64,000 bases of DNA from Klebsiella michiganensis (GTDB taxonomy: Bacteria; Pseudomonadota; Gammaproteobacteria; Enterobacterales; Enterobacteriaceae): NCBI GenBank assembly GCA_000963575.1, contig CP011077.1, positions 2,542,001-2,606,000 of the forward strand, in the 5' to 3' direction. The notes under the pieces are model-generated. The model made no database searches. It saw only the letters and a program-made list of their open reading frames with translations, and was not told the DNA's origin. How positions within the stretch are numbered: the first letter of the stretch is position 1; each line of letters begins with the position of its first letter. Below are positions 42,566 to 51,635 of the stretch, in pieces. The position numbers and the translations under genes were made by a program.

Positions 42566-43741
42566 ATGGAACAACGCCGCTTTTCTGGTAAAAGCCACTG
42601 GTATCATGAAACCCAGTCCAGTCTGTGCCCGGCGGATGTGCTGCCTTTAGTTCCCGAAGCGGCGCGGGTTGAAGACCGCTTTTTGCTTGATGTAGTCCCT
42701 TCTGAAGCGCAATTAATTGTTGAAGCCCCGTGGCTTGATGCCGCCCGAGCCGCTGCCGAGGTGCTGCTGCCGGAAAGTATTAGCGTGACTCGCTTACATA
42801 CCCTGAGCAGCTACGATCGCCTGAGCACGGCGCTGACCGTCGCGCAGGTCTACGGCGTCCAGCGCCTTTGTAACCACTATGCCGCTCGTCTGGCGCCGCA
42901 ACCCGGCCCCGACTCATCCCGGGAAAGTAATCGCCGCCTGACCCAGATAACCCAGTTTGCCCGCCAGCTTGCCAGCCACCCCACGCTTATCGATGATGCG
43001 GCCTTGGCGCAGTTGGATGAATGTGGCCTCTCTGGGGACGATATTGTCTCCTTCACCCAGATAATCGGTTTCGTTGGCTTCCAGGCGCGCGCCATTGCCG
43101 TCTGGCAAGCTCTGCAGGGCCTGCCCGTCCGCTGGCTGCCGGGACTTAGCGGACAGCAGGATGCGGAGCCGGCGCTGTTTACGCCGTATCCGGTCAACTG
43201 GCTTCCGGGGCTGGCGCCCGTTGAAATGCGCTATGCCCGCCCGGAACAGCTGGAAGTACTGAGCATCAGCCAGCCGCTGCGCACCCTGCGTGATATTGCC
43301 TGGCTGCTGGCCCACGATGAGCGGGCGCTTTCTTACCTCAGCCAGCTCACACGCCTGTTCTGGCAGACCACGCCACAGCAACCAGACGATGCATTGCTGG
43401 TGGTGATGCTGACGTCGCGAATTAACGGCAGCGCGGCCTGCTTTAGCGATGCCGTAGCGGCGTGGCAGGGAGATGCGGGGTTGCCGGATGCGATGCGCAA
43501 CGGTGAACGTGCGCTTAACGCCTGGAGCCACAACCACCCTCGTGAAAAAGCGATTATTCAGGCCGTGCAGCTGTTGACCCGCGCCCCGGACAGATTTAGC
43601 GCCGCCCAGCTACAACCATTGTACGAGCAAGGTTTTAGCGAGCATCAGGTGCTGAAATTATTGATTGGCGCCGGGCTGGCGGGGTGGATAAATCGCCTGA
43701 AAATTGCCCTCGGAAATACCGCTCAAGCGCTGAATCCATAA
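42566..43741 (+). CDS. yciW: YciW, carboxymuconolactone-decarboxylase-fold protein
   Basis: A 391-residue protein of two related CMD/AhpD-like halves, typical of the YciW group (DDIVSFTQIIGFVGFQARAIAVWQALQG). No CxxC redox pair is present. In E. coli yciW belongs to the CysB regulon and has been connected with cysteine metabolism, but the reaction is not known. The start at 42566 follows AAGGAACGACC; the frame extends upstream but without family similarity. rnb follows after 85 bp. Confidence 0.88.
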   Translation: MEQRRFSGKSHWYHETQSSLCPADVLPLVPEAARVEDRFLLDVVPSEAQLIVEAPWLDAARAAAEVLLPESISVTRLHTLSSYDRLSTALTVAQVYGVQRLCNHYAARLAPQPGPDSSRESNRRLTQITQFARQLASHPTLIDDAALAQLDECGLSGDDIVSFTQIIGFVGFQARAIAVWQALQGLPVRWLPGLSGQQDAEPALFTPYPVNWLPGLAPVEMRYARPEQLEVLSISQPLRTLRDIAWLLAHDERALSYLSQLTRLFWQTTPQQPDDALLVVMLTSRINGSAACFSDAVAAWQGDAGLPDAMRNGERALNAWSHNHPREKAIIQAVQLLTRAPDRFSAAQLQPLYEQGFSEHQVLKLLIGAGLAGWINRLKIALGNTAQALNP

Positions 43742-43826
43742 GCCTTCACGGCAATCAGCGCTTGCCGCAAGGTACGGTTTCGCGTAAAACTGTCAGCCGC
43801 TCTTTTGGCCACGAAAACGAAACGAT

Positions 43827-45761
43827 ATGCTTCAGGATAACCCGCTGCTCGCGCAGCTAAAACAGCAACTGCATTCCCAGACTCCACGCGCTGAAGGTGT
43901 GGTGAAAGGCACGGAAAAAGGGTTCGGCTTCCTCGAAGTCGACGCGAATAAAAGTTACTTTATTCCGCCGCCGCAGATGAAAAAAGTGATGCACGGCGAC
44001 CGTATCAGCGCCGTCATTCACACCGATAAAGACCGTGAGTCCGCCGAGCCGGAAACGCTTATCGAACCTTTCCTGACGCGTTTTGTTGGCCGCGTTCAGA
44101 AAAAAGACGACCGCCTGTCGATTGTGCCGGATCACCCGCTGCTGAGAGACGCGATTCAGTGCCGCGCGGCGCGTGGCGTGACCCATGACTTCCAGAACGG
44201 TGACTGGGCGGTGGCTGAAATGCGCCGTCATCCCCTGAAGGGCGACCGCGGTTTTTACGCTGAATTAACTCAATTCATCACCTTCGGCGACGATCATCTC
44301 GCGCCGTGGTGGGTGACACTGTCACGTCACAATCTTGAACGTGAAGCGCCGGACGGCGTGGCCACCGAGATGCTCGACGATGGGCTGGTGCGTGAAGACT
44401 TAACGGCGCTGGATTTTGTTACCATTGACAGCGCCAGCACCGAAGACATGGACGATGCGCTGTACGTTGAAGAACTTGCCGACGGCAAACTGCAGCTTAC
44501 CGTAGCTATCGCCGATCCGACGGCGTGGATCGCTGAAGGCAGCAAGCTCGACGGCATCGCCAAAGTTCGTGCCTTTACCAACTATCTGCCTGGCTTCAAC
44601 ATTCCAATGCTGCCGCGCGAGCTGTCCGACGACCTCTGCTCCCTGCGCGCCAACGTTGTCCGCCCTGTCCTCGCCTGCCGTATGACCATTGAGCAGGACG
44701 GCGCAATCGCCAGCGACATTCATTTCTTTGCCGCGAATATCGAGTCTAAAGCCAAGCTGGTTTATGACGAAGTGTCTGACTGGCTGGAAGAGAAAGGTGG
44801 CTGGCAGCCACAGAGCGAAGCCATTGCCAGCCAAATTCGGCTGCTGCATCGCGTGTGCCTGGCCCGGAGCGAATGGCGCCAGACCCATGCGCTGGTCTTT
44901 AAAGATCGCCCGGACTACCGCTTTATTTTGGGCGAGAAAGGCGAAGTGCTGGATATCGTAGCCGAGCCGCGTCGGATCGCAAACCGCATCGTGGAAGAGT
45001 CGATGATTGCGGCTAACGTTTGTGCGGCCATCGTGCTGCGCGAGAAGCTCGGCTTCGGGATTTATAACGTTCATACCGGCTTTGATCCCGCCAATACCGA
45101 ACAGCTGGCAGCCATGCTGCAAACCCACGGCATCGCGGTGGACGCACAGGAAGTGCTGACGCTGGAGGGCTTCTGCAAGCTGCGCCGCGAACTGGATGCT
45201 CAGCCAACCGGTTTCCTCGACAGCCGCATCCGTCGTTACCAGTCCTTTGCCGAGATCGGCACCGAACCAGGTCCGCACTTCGGTCTTGGCCTGGAAGCCT
45301 ATGCCACCTGGACTTCCCCGATCCGTAAATTCGGCGATATGGTTAACCACCGTTTGCTGAAAGCTATCATTAAAGGCGAAACTGCGGCTCGTCCGGCGGA
45401 AGAAACCACCGTCCAGATGGCAGAACGCCGCCGCCTGAATCGAATGGCCGAACGTGATGTGGGCGACTGGCTGTATGCCCGCTTCCTGAGCCCGAAAGCA
45501 GGCACCGATACTCGCTTTGCAGCAGAAATTATCGATGTCAGCCGCGGCGGGATGCGCGTTCGCCTGGTTGAAAACGGGGCCGTGGCGTTTATCCCGGCAC
45601 CATTCATCCACGCGGTGCGTGATGAACTGGTTTGCAGCCAGGAGAACGGCACCGTGCAGATCAAGGGTGAGCCGGTTTATAAAGTAACCGACGTTATCGA
45701 TGTGACTATCGCGGAAGTCCGCATGGAAACGCGCAGCGTTATCGCTCGTCCTGCGGCCTGA
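43827..45761 (+). CDS. rnb: Exoribonuclease II
   Basis: A 644-residue 3'-5' exoribonuclease, exactly the E. coli length. Domain order: two cold-shock domains (residues about 1-170), the RNB catalytic domain with the acidic metal site in VTIDSASTEDMDDALYVE, and a C-terminal S1 domain (about 560-640). It degrades single-stranded RNA in the cytoplasm and can shield poly(A) tails. A clean terminator follows at 45782. Confidence 0.97.
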   Translation: MLQDNPLLAQLKQQLHSQTPRAEGVVKGTEKGFGFLEVDANKSYFIPPPQMKKVMHGDRISAVIHTDKDRESAEPETLIEPFLTRFVGRVQKKDDRLSIVPDHPLLRDAIQCRAARGVTHDFQNGDWAVAEMRRHPLKGDRGFYAELTQFITFGDDHLAPWWVTLSRHNLEREAPDGVATEMLDDGLVREDLTALDFVTIDSASTEDMDDALYVEELADGKLQLTVAIADPTAWIAEGSKLDGIAKVRAFTNYLPGFNIPMLPRELSDDLCSLRANVVRPVLACRMTIEQDGAIASDIHFFAANIESKAKLVYDEVSDWLEEKGGWQPQSEAIASQIRLLHRVCLARSEWRQTHALVFKDRPDYRFILGEKGEVLDIVAEPRRIANRIVEESMIAANVCAAIVLREKLGFGIYNVHTGFDPANTEQLAAMLQTHGIAVDAQEVLTLEGFCKLRRELDAQPTGFLDSRIRRYQSFAEIGTEPGPHFGLGLEAYATWTSPIRKFGDMVNHRLLKAIIKGETAARPAEETTVQMAERRRLNRMAERDVGDWLYARFLSPKAGTDTRFAAEIIDVSRGGMRVRLVENGAVAFIPAPFIHAVRDELVCSQENGTVQIKGEPVYKVTDVIDVTIAEVRMETRSVIARPAA

Positions 45762-45781
45762 ACCTGATTTTATCCCTCTTA

Positions 45782-45807
45782 AGCCGGGCGCTCTGCCCGG
45801 CTTTTTT
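45782..45807 (+). terminator. Terminator after rnb
   Basis: AGCCGGGCG-CTC-TGCCCGGCT followed by TTTTTAT, 20 bp after the stop codon. Confidence 0.9.
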
Positions 45808-45957
45808 ATTTCAGCCCTCTCAATGTGCCGATATATTGCACATCCTCTGCAAAAACAAGATCTTTTCCTCTTTCCCGGGGCTTTAACATCGGCCGTCTGT
45901 TGCTACTATAAATAATAGATTTAGGTGATATTTTTCCCCTGAGGCTCAGGAGCAAGA

Positions 45958-47949
45958 ATGAAAGACGATTTGGAGCAGAACCTGCTTTATCGTTATCTGG
46001 GTACGACCAGCCCCTACTGGCGTTTACCGGCGGACAGCAACGCCCTTCAACTGGCAGCCAGTGAAGATTCAGACACCGGCCAGGTTGTGGCGCTGGACGC
46101 AAAACAGGCCGACGAAATTCGCCAAATGACGGTGATCACCTCCAGCCTGACCATGACGCTGTCGCTGTTCGGCATAGACGTTCCGGTACATATGGTGGGC
46201 CGAAAAGTGTCTAAACGCGAATGGGCAGGCACCGCTTCGGCCTGGCATGATACCCATTCGGTGGCGCGGGACCTGGTGCAGGGCCTCTCGTTTGCCGAAC
46301 AGGTTGTTTCTGAAGCCAATTCGGTGATAGTCATTCTTGATAAACAGGGAAATATTCAGCGCTTCAACCGGCTAAGTGAAGAATACACCGGGATGAAAGA
46401 GCATGAAGTCATCGGCCAGAACGTCTTCAGGCTGTTTATGAGCCGCAGCGAAGCCGCCGCCTCAAAGCGCAATATCAGCGGATTTTTCCGCAACGGTAGC
46501 TCCTACGAGGTTGAGCGTTGGGTCAAAACTCGTAAAGGCCAGCGGCTATTTTTGTTCCGCAACAAGTTTGTGCACAGCGGCAGCGGTAAAAACGAAATCT
46601 ACCTGATTTGCTCCGGCACCGACATTACCGAAGAGCGCCGCGCGCAGGAGCGCCTGCGGGTGCTGGCCAATACCGATACCATCACCGGCTTGCCTAACCG
46701 CAACGCTATTTACGATCTGATCGCCGATGCTATCGCCAAACGTGGCGACACACAGGTTGGCATCGTTTATCTGGATCTCGATAACTTTAAAAAAGTGAAC
46801 GATGCCTACGGTCATATGTTCGGCGATCAGCTGCTGCAGGCCGTATCACTGGCGATTTTAAGCTGCCTTGAGGAAGGCCAGGTGTTGGCGCGTCTCGGAG
46901 GCGATGAATTCATCGTGCTGGCGACAAACACCTCTCAGGGCTCGCTGGAAGCGATGTCTTCCCGCATTTTGACCCGCCTGAAGCAGCCCTTCAGAATTGG
47001 CCTTATTGAGGTCTACAGCGGCTGTTCTCTAGGCATATCCCTTGCGCCCCAGCACGGGGATGAGCGAGAGAATCTGATTCGCAATGCCGACACGGCAATG
47101 TACACCGCCAAAGAGAGCGGCCGCGGGAAGTTTTGCGTGTTCTCGCCCGAGATGAACCAGCGGGTGTTTGAATATCTCTGGCTGGATACCAATTTACGTA
47201 AAGCGCTGGATAACGATCAATTGGTGATTCATTACCAGCCAAAGATGACCTGGCGCGGTGAAGTCCGTAGCCTGGAGGCACTGGTGCGCTGGCAGTCACC
47301 GGAGCGTGGCCTTATTCCTCCCCAGGGGTTTATTTCTTACGCGGAAGAGTCCGGCCTGATTGTGCCTCTTGGGCGCTGGGTAATGGTTAGCGTTGTTCAG
47401 CAGGTAGCAAAATGGCGGGACAAAGGTATTAATTTGCGTGTGGCGGTCAACGTTTCTGCCCGTCAGCTTGCTGACCAGACTATTTTTAGCGATCTCAGGC
47501 AGGCGCTGAAAGATTTGAATTTTGAATACTGCCCGATTGACGTTGATCTGACCGAAAGTTGTCTTATCGAGAACGAAGATCTGGCGCTGTCGGTGATCAA
47601 GCAGTTCAGCCAGCTGGGAGCACAGGTTCACCTGGATGACTTCGGTACCGGCTATTCGTCGCTATCGCAGCTGGCCCGCTTCCCTATCGATGCCATCAAG
47701 TTGGATCAGTCTTTCGTACGCGACGTGCACAAACATTCGGTGTCTCAATCGCTGGTGAGAGCCATTGTGGCCGTGGCTCAGGCGCTGAATCTGCAGGTGA
47801 TTGCGGAGGGAGTTGAAAACCAAAAAGAAGACGCCTTTCTGACCAAGAACGGCGTCAACGAACGGCAGGGATTTTTATTTGCAAAACCAATGCCCGCAGC
47901 CGTATTCGAGCGGTGGTTTAAGCGCTATCAGGCCAGAACAAAGCGTTAG
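45958..47949 (+). CDS. rpfR: DSF receptor and cyclic-di-GMP enzyme RpfR (YciR/PdeR homologue)
   Basis: A 663-residue protein: an N-terminal FI-type domain (1-95) able to bind RpfF, a PAS domain (about 105-225) that binds the fatty-acid signal, then GGDEF and EAL domains. The GGDEF motif is intact (RLGGDEF, residues 312-318) with no RxxD inhibitory site before it. The EAL motif is intact (LEALVRW, 439-445), as is the DDFGTGYSS loop. In Cronobacter and Burkholderia, DSF binding to RpfR activates cyclic-di-GMP breakdown. E. coli has the same protein (yciR/gmr/pdeR) without rpfF. Here its stop overlaps the stop of convergent rpfF by 4 bp. Confidence 0.92.
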   Translation: MKDDLEQNLLYRYLGTTSPYWRLPADSNALQLAASEDSDTGQVVALDAKQADEIRQMTVITSSLTMTLSLFGIDVPVHMVGRKVSKREWAGTASAWHDTHSVARDLVQGLSFAEQVVSEANSVIVILDKQGNIQRFNRLSEEYTGMKEHEVIGQNVFRLFMSRSEAAASKRNISGFFRNGSSYEVERWVKTRKGQRLFLFRNKFVHSGSGKNEIYLICSGTDITEERRAQERLRVLANTDTITGLPNRNAIYDLIADAIAKRGDTQVGIVYLDLDNFKKVNDAYGHMFGDQLLQAVSLAILSCLEEGQVLARLGGDEFIVLATNTSQGSLEAMSSRILTRLKQPFRIGLIEVYSGCSLGISLAPQHGDERENLIRNADTAMYTAKESGRGKFCVFSPEMNQRVFEYLWLDTNLRKALDNDQLVIHYQPKMTWRGEVRSLEALVRWQSPERGLIPPQGFISYAEESGLIVPLGRWVMVSVVQQVAKWRDKGINLRVAVNVSARQLADQTIFSDLRQALKDLNFEYCPIDVDLTESCLIENEDLALSVIKQFSQLGAQVHLDDFGTGYSSLSQLARFPIDAIKLDQSFVRDVHKHSVSQSLVRAIVAVAQALNLQVIAEGVENQKEDAFLTKNGVNERQGFLFAKPMPAAVFERWFKRYQARTKR

Positions 47950-48815
47950 CTCGCTTTACGCAACGCCGTTGAGGTATGGCGGTTTTGCAACTGTACCAGC
48001 CGTTCCATATAAGCAATATCTTTTGCCTCCAGGCAAAATGCGGCATCCACCCAATCTTCGGTGATGTCCATCAGCTCCGAGCGCGGCAGTTGTAACACAC
48101 GCTGGCGCGCGCGCAGCATTGCCTTCACGCCGTTAAGCTTAGGCTGCAGGGTGTCGATGAAAGTGCGGGTGGCCATGTATCCCAGTCCCGGCTCAAACAG
48201 TTGATCCACCAGACCGTGCGGCTGATACCACTCCGCCGTGTGTGACTCACCTTTATAAATCAGCTCTTCTGCAAGCTTCATGCCCGAGCGGCGGGCAACC
48301 AAAGAGTAGGCGCCCATACCGGGAAACAGGTTGAAAGCAATTTCCGGGAAGCCCAGTCTGGCATCGCGCTGTGCCAGCAGGAAATGGTGTGCTAACGCGG
48401 CCTCAAATCCACCGCCAAGCGCACTGCCCTCAACCATAGCCAGACTGATGGCTCCGGTATCAAACCCCCGGGACGCAGCGTGAACGCAGTCAACGCAGGC
48501 CCGTGCGTAGGCGCGCAACGCTTCGCGACGCCCGCTACGAATAGTTTCCACAAAAAAGCCTAAGTCGCCGCCGGTATTGTACATCCCGGGGACCAGCGAG
48601 CCGGTAACCCAGAAATCGACTTTAAATCCGGCTTTCTGGACGATATATCCCAGGTTCATAATTTCCTCGATAAGTCCGTGATTGAAGCAGGGACGCGGGC
48701 GGGCACGAAGCATCATCCAGACGGTACGGCGTTCTTCTTCGTAATATCCAGACAGTTGAGTAAAACGTGCAGTATCGGTAAAGAGTTTGCAGGTTGGTTG
48801 ATTGATAACTGTCAT
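47946..48815 (-). CDS. rpfF: DSF quorum-signal synthase RpfF
   Basis: A 289-residue crotonase-fold enzyme that makes cis-2-unsaturated fatty acid signals from acyl-ACP by dehydration and thioester cleavage. The two catalytic glutamates are at 138 (GGGFEAALAHH) and 158 (LGFPEIAFNLFPGMGAYS), 20 residues apart as in Xanthomonas RpfF (141/161). The N-terminus NYGYFEEERRTVW-like LSGYYEEERRTVWMMLRARPRPCFN is typical. A GAGGATCTGGCT ribosome site precedes the ATG. Not found in E. coli; its tail-to-tail place with rpfR is that of Cronobacter-type rpf loci. Confidence 0.93.
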   Translation of the reverse strand: MTVINQPTCKLFTDTARFTQLSGYYEEERRTVWMMLRARPRPCFNHGLIEEIMNLGYIVQKAGFKVDFWVTGSLVPGMYNTGGDLGFFVETIRSGRREALRAYARACVDCVHAASRGFDTGAISLAMVEGSALGGGFEAALAHHFLLAQRDARLGFPEIAFNLFPGMGAYSLVARRSGMKLAEELIYKGESHTAEWYQPHGLVDQLFEPGLGYMATRTFIDTLQPKLNGVKAMLRARQRVLQLPRSELMDITEDWVDAAFCLEAKDIAYMERLVQLQNRHTSTALRKAS

Positions 48816-49037
48816 AGCCAGATCCTCATTAAATGAATGTGCGGTAATCGCAGGATCAGACTAATCCACTGCCGTAGTTTGATGAATGCAGAGCCAAGAT
48901 TAATAATTAATGCTTATATGTTGTGCGATAATTTATTGAAGAATAAGACTAAGAATTCGCCGGCTGCCCTTCTCTTTATCGGCTATTTTTTGCATTATGG
49001 ACGCATGATTCATTCGCCAATACAGACAGGATTACAC

Positions 49038-49220
49038 ATGCCAACACTGGATCCGCAGCAGCTTGCCAAACGTATTGATACCGTGCTGGATATTCTGGTT
49101 GCCAAAGATTATGCCTCCGCGATAAACAACCTGGAGATCCTCAAAGCTGAGTTGCTGAGCGTAAATAACAACGGGAATAAACACGACGGCGAGCAAAAGA
49201 AATCGCCCTGGGAAATTTAA
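49038..49220 (+). CDS. yciZ: Small protein YciZ (UPF0509)
   Basis: A 60-residue protein. The conserved core is LDPQQLAKRIDTVLDILVAKDYASAINNLEILKAELL and the C-terminus ends in PWEI, as in E. coli YciZ (57 residues). ATG at 49038; the upstream extension of the frame is not family sequence. Function unknown; cytoplasmic and helical by pattern. Followed by a bidirectional terminator. Confidence 0.88.
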   Translation: MPTLDPQQLAKRIDTVLDILVAKDYASAINNLEILKAELLSVNNNGNKHDGEQKKSPWEI

Positions 49221-49232
49221 CTGTTCTGTCAG

Positions 49233-49266
49233 AAAAAGCAGCCCAAAATAAAGGCTGCTTTTCTTT
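49233..49266. terminator. Bidirectional terminator between yciZ and rcnA
   Basis: AAAAAGCAGCC...GGCTGCTTTTC with flanking A and T tracts between two convergent genes. Confidence 0.85.
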
Positions 49267-49288
49267 TATACAATCATACTGAAAGCGA

Positions 49289-50404
49289 TTAGTGAACCAG
49301 GCCGGCCCATCCCTGAATGGCCATATATATTCCCATCGCCGCAATCAGGACACTGGAAAAGTAAGGTGCTCTTCTGGCCACCGTACTAAAACCACTCCAG
49401 CGTTTGGCCACCTGACGAACCCCAACCGCCGCGCTTACGCCAACGGTCACTAGCGTCAATGCCAGACCCAGGCTGAAACCGATAACCAGCGTTGCCCCCA
49501 GCACCAGCGCCTTAAGCTGCAGGCAAATCAGCAGCACCGTTATGGCAGCCGGGCACGGGATCAGCCCTCCCGTCAGGCCAAACAACAAAATTTGCCCGTT
49601 GGTGACATCTTTGTTGGTAAAGCGACGCTTAATGTCATTGGCGTGCGCCAGCTCATGCGCATCCTGATACTCCCGGGAACCCACTTCAAGCCCCTCGACT
49701 CCCGCATGCGTATGGTCATGATCGTGTTCATGAAATGCCAGATCGTAATCATGGCTGTGCCCGCGATGGCCAAACGAAACACGGACGTTGAAGTTATGAG
49801 GCTCCGGGATGACGGCCGTCGACTCCATGTAGTCGCCGCAATCCACAAACTGGAAGACCTGGGAAAACTGCCCCTCCTCGCGCCTCGTCACCAACGAGAC
49901 CTCCCCCGCCCCCCATTTTCTGCGGCTGAGATTGCGTAAACGCCAGCGCGGGGGCTGCCCCTGCTCAAAGATAGAAAGCTCAACCAGGCCGTGGCCAGTA
50001 TCTATCCGTTTGGTTTCATCCTGGTGATGATGATCGTTTGCCTGCGACTCTGTCAGCCAGTTTTGTTCTCCTTTCCAGGTGCGCCAGAACATCCAGACTG
50101 CGGTGCCCAACACAATGACGGCAGAAATCAGCTGTAGCCAGGGCTCGGCAGACTCAGCGGTAAAACGCTGGCTGATATACATTCCGCCAAACGCAATGAG
50201 CCAGACGATAGCCGTGTGGGATAACGTCGCCGCAAGGCCAAGCATGGCAGCCTGCCTGGCCGTGCCTTTAATGGCGATGATAAACGCCGCCATCATCGTC
50301 TTGGAATGCCCGGGCTCAAGTCCATGCAGGGCGCCAAGCAGAATCGCGCTGGGGATAAACAGCCAGGCATTGCCTTGCTGGAGAAGCGTAGTGAATTCGG
50401 TCAT
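49289..50404 (-). CDS. rcnA: Nickel/cobalt efflux protein RcnA
   Basis: A 371-residue inner-membrane exporter of Ni2+ and Co2+. An N-terminal membrane part has the metal motif GALHGLEPGHSKTMMAAF. A long central soluble part is rich in His and Asp (HRGHSHDYDLAFHEHDHDHTHAG). A C-terminal membrane part holds GLTGGLIPCPAAITVLL. Longer than E. coli RcnA (about 274) because of an enlarged central region with extra beta-rich sequence (HGLVELSIFEQGQPPRWRLR). The start at 50404 is chosen because the earlier frame runs through the operators. Confidence 0.92.
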   Translation of the reverse strand: MTEFTTLLQQGNAWLFIPSAILLGALHGLEPGHSKTMMAAFIIAIKGTARQAAMLGLAATLSHTAIVWLIAFGGMYISQRFTAESAEPWLQLISAVIVLGTAVWMFWRTWKGEQNWLTESQANDHHHQDETKRIDTGHGLVELSIFEQGQPPRWRLRNLSRRKWGAGEVSLVTRREEGQFSQVFQFVDCGDYMESTAVIPEPHNFNVRVSFGHRGHSHDYDLAFHEHDHDHTHAGVEGLEVGSREYQDAHELAHANDIKRRFTNKDVTNGQILLFGLTGGLIPCPAAITVLLICLQLKALVLGATLVIGFSLGLALTLVTVGVSAAVGVRQVAKRWSGFSTVARRAPYFSSVLIAAMGIYMAIQGWAGLVH

Positions 50405-50440
50405 TTGGATCACTCTTGCTGAGATGCGGGATCTAAATTC

Positions 50441-50475
50441 TACTCCCCCCCAGTACAAAATACTACCCCCCAGTA
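50441..50475. promoter_or_regulatory. Two RcnR operators between rcnA and rcnR
   Basis: TACTCCCCCCCAGTA (50441-50455) and TACTACCCCCCAGTA (50461-50475) both fit the RcnR site of a C/G tract flanked by TACT and AGTA. They lie 20 bp apart, centre to centre, in the divergent gap and should repress both genes until Ni or Co binds RcnR. Confidence 0.85.
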
Positions 50476-50522
50476 GATTTGTAATAGTATCATTATGAAG
50501 TTCTTCTCAGAGGGTAACCCAC

Positions 50523-50795
50523 ATGTCACATACCATTCGCGACAGACAAAAGCTTAAAGCCCGGACCAGTAAGATCCAGGGGCAAGTGATTGCGCTTAAA
50601 AAGATGCTTGATGAACCGCATGAGTGCGCCGCAGTCCTGCAGCAAATTGCCGCCATTCGCGGGGCGGTGAACGGACTAATGCGCGAGGTGATTAAAGGAC
50701 ATCTGACGGAGCATATCGTGCATGAGGCGGACGAAGTGAAGCGTGAAGAGGATCTGGATGTGATCCTGAAAGTGCTGGATTCTTATATTAAATAA
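50523..50795 (+). CDS. rcnR: Nickel/cobalt-responsive repressor RcnR
   Basis: A 90-residue all-helical repressor of the CsoR/FrmR family. The metal ligands are the N-terminal His3, Cys35 (HECAAVLQQIAAIRGAVNGLM) and nearby His residues. Ni or Co binding releases DNA and derepresses rcnA. Divergent from rcnA with both operators in the gap. Length equals E. coli RcnR. Confidence 0.95.
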   Translation: MSHTIRDRQKLKARTSKIQGQVIALKKMLDEPHECAAVLQQIAAIRGAVNGLMREVIKGHLTEHIVHEADEVKREEDLDVILKVLDSYIK

Positions 50796-50835
50796 GCCTT
50801 ACGTGAAAGCCACCGCGAACGGTGGCCGTGAATGA

Positions 50836-51498
50836 CTAGAGCGTTAATGAGCCGAAAGCTCCCTGCCAGTCTTTTTCAAACCCGCCGATCGCCGCCGTCA
50901 CCGCGGGCGTGACCAGCATCTGTTCGACCACATCAATCGGCAGCGTGATAGCTTCACAGCCGGCCAGAAGGCACGACATTGCCTGATGCGGCGTACGGAA
51001 GCTGGCTGCCAGTACCTTCGAGTCAGGCGCATGCAGCGTTAAAAGCTGCTGAAGATCCTGCACCATTTGAATGCCGTCCCCGCCCTGGGCATCCAGCCTG
51101 TTCACATAAGGCGCAACGTATTCAGCCCCCGCCAGCGCGGCCAGTAACCCCTGCGCAGCGCCATAAACCGCCGTGCCGAGCGTCGGGATACCCAGTACTT
51201 GTAGCTGCTTCAGTGCCGCCAGGCCTTCAGGCGTAGTGGGAACTTTCACAACCAGCCCCGGTACGCGACTGGTTAGCAGCTGTGCCTCTTTCACCATGTC
51301 ATCGGCCTGGCCGGCAATTACCTGGGCAAACAGCTTGCCTTCACCGCCCAGCGCATCCTGCAAGGCAGGAAGCACTTCCCACAGGGAAATTCCCGCTTTG
51401 GCAACGATGGAAGGGTTGGTGGTTACGCCCTGCAGCGGCAGAACACGGGCCAGACGCTTAACGGCGGCAACATCTGCGGTATCTAAATACAGTTCCAT
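50836..51498 (-). CDS. fsaA: Fructose-6-phosphate aldolase FsaA
   Basis: A 220-residue transaldolase-type class I aldolase. The start at 51498 gives MELYLDTADV, as in E. coli; the Schiff-base lysine is Lys85 (VVKVPTT). It splits fructose-6-phosphate-like ketoses into a three-carbon ketone and glyceraldehyde-3-phosphate. It is divergent from the glycyl-radical genes ybiY/ybiW. I recall recent work in which this aldolase cleaves 1-deoxyfructose-6-phosphate made by YbiW from 1,5-anhydroglucitol-6-phosphate, which would explain the cluster. Confidence 0.93.
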   Translation of the reverse strand: MELYLDTADVAAVKRLARVLPLQGVTTNPSIVAKAGISLWEVLPALQDALGGEGKLFAQVIAGQADDMVKEAQLLTSRVPGLVVKVPTTPEGLAALKQLQVLGIPTLGTAVYGAAQGLLAALAGAEYVAPYVNRLDAQGGDGIQMVQDLQQLLTLHAPDSKVLAASFRTPHQAMSCLLAGCEAITLPIDVVEQMLVTPAVTAAIGGFEKDWQGAFGSLTL

Positions 51499-51635
51499 TA
51501 CGCTCTCCAGAATTAGAGTCATCTCTCATTGGCGGCATCATAACCTGCCTGTCGATTGTTTAGCTGATCAATATCAATATAACTTTCATTCGAAAGTAAT
51601 TTAATTTACGAAAGAAAGCAAAAAGAGAAGATCTC

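Noticed and set aside
44400..45611. 403-codon open frame antisense to rnb
   Set aside because: A mirror of rnb codon usage, with no family match or ribosome site.
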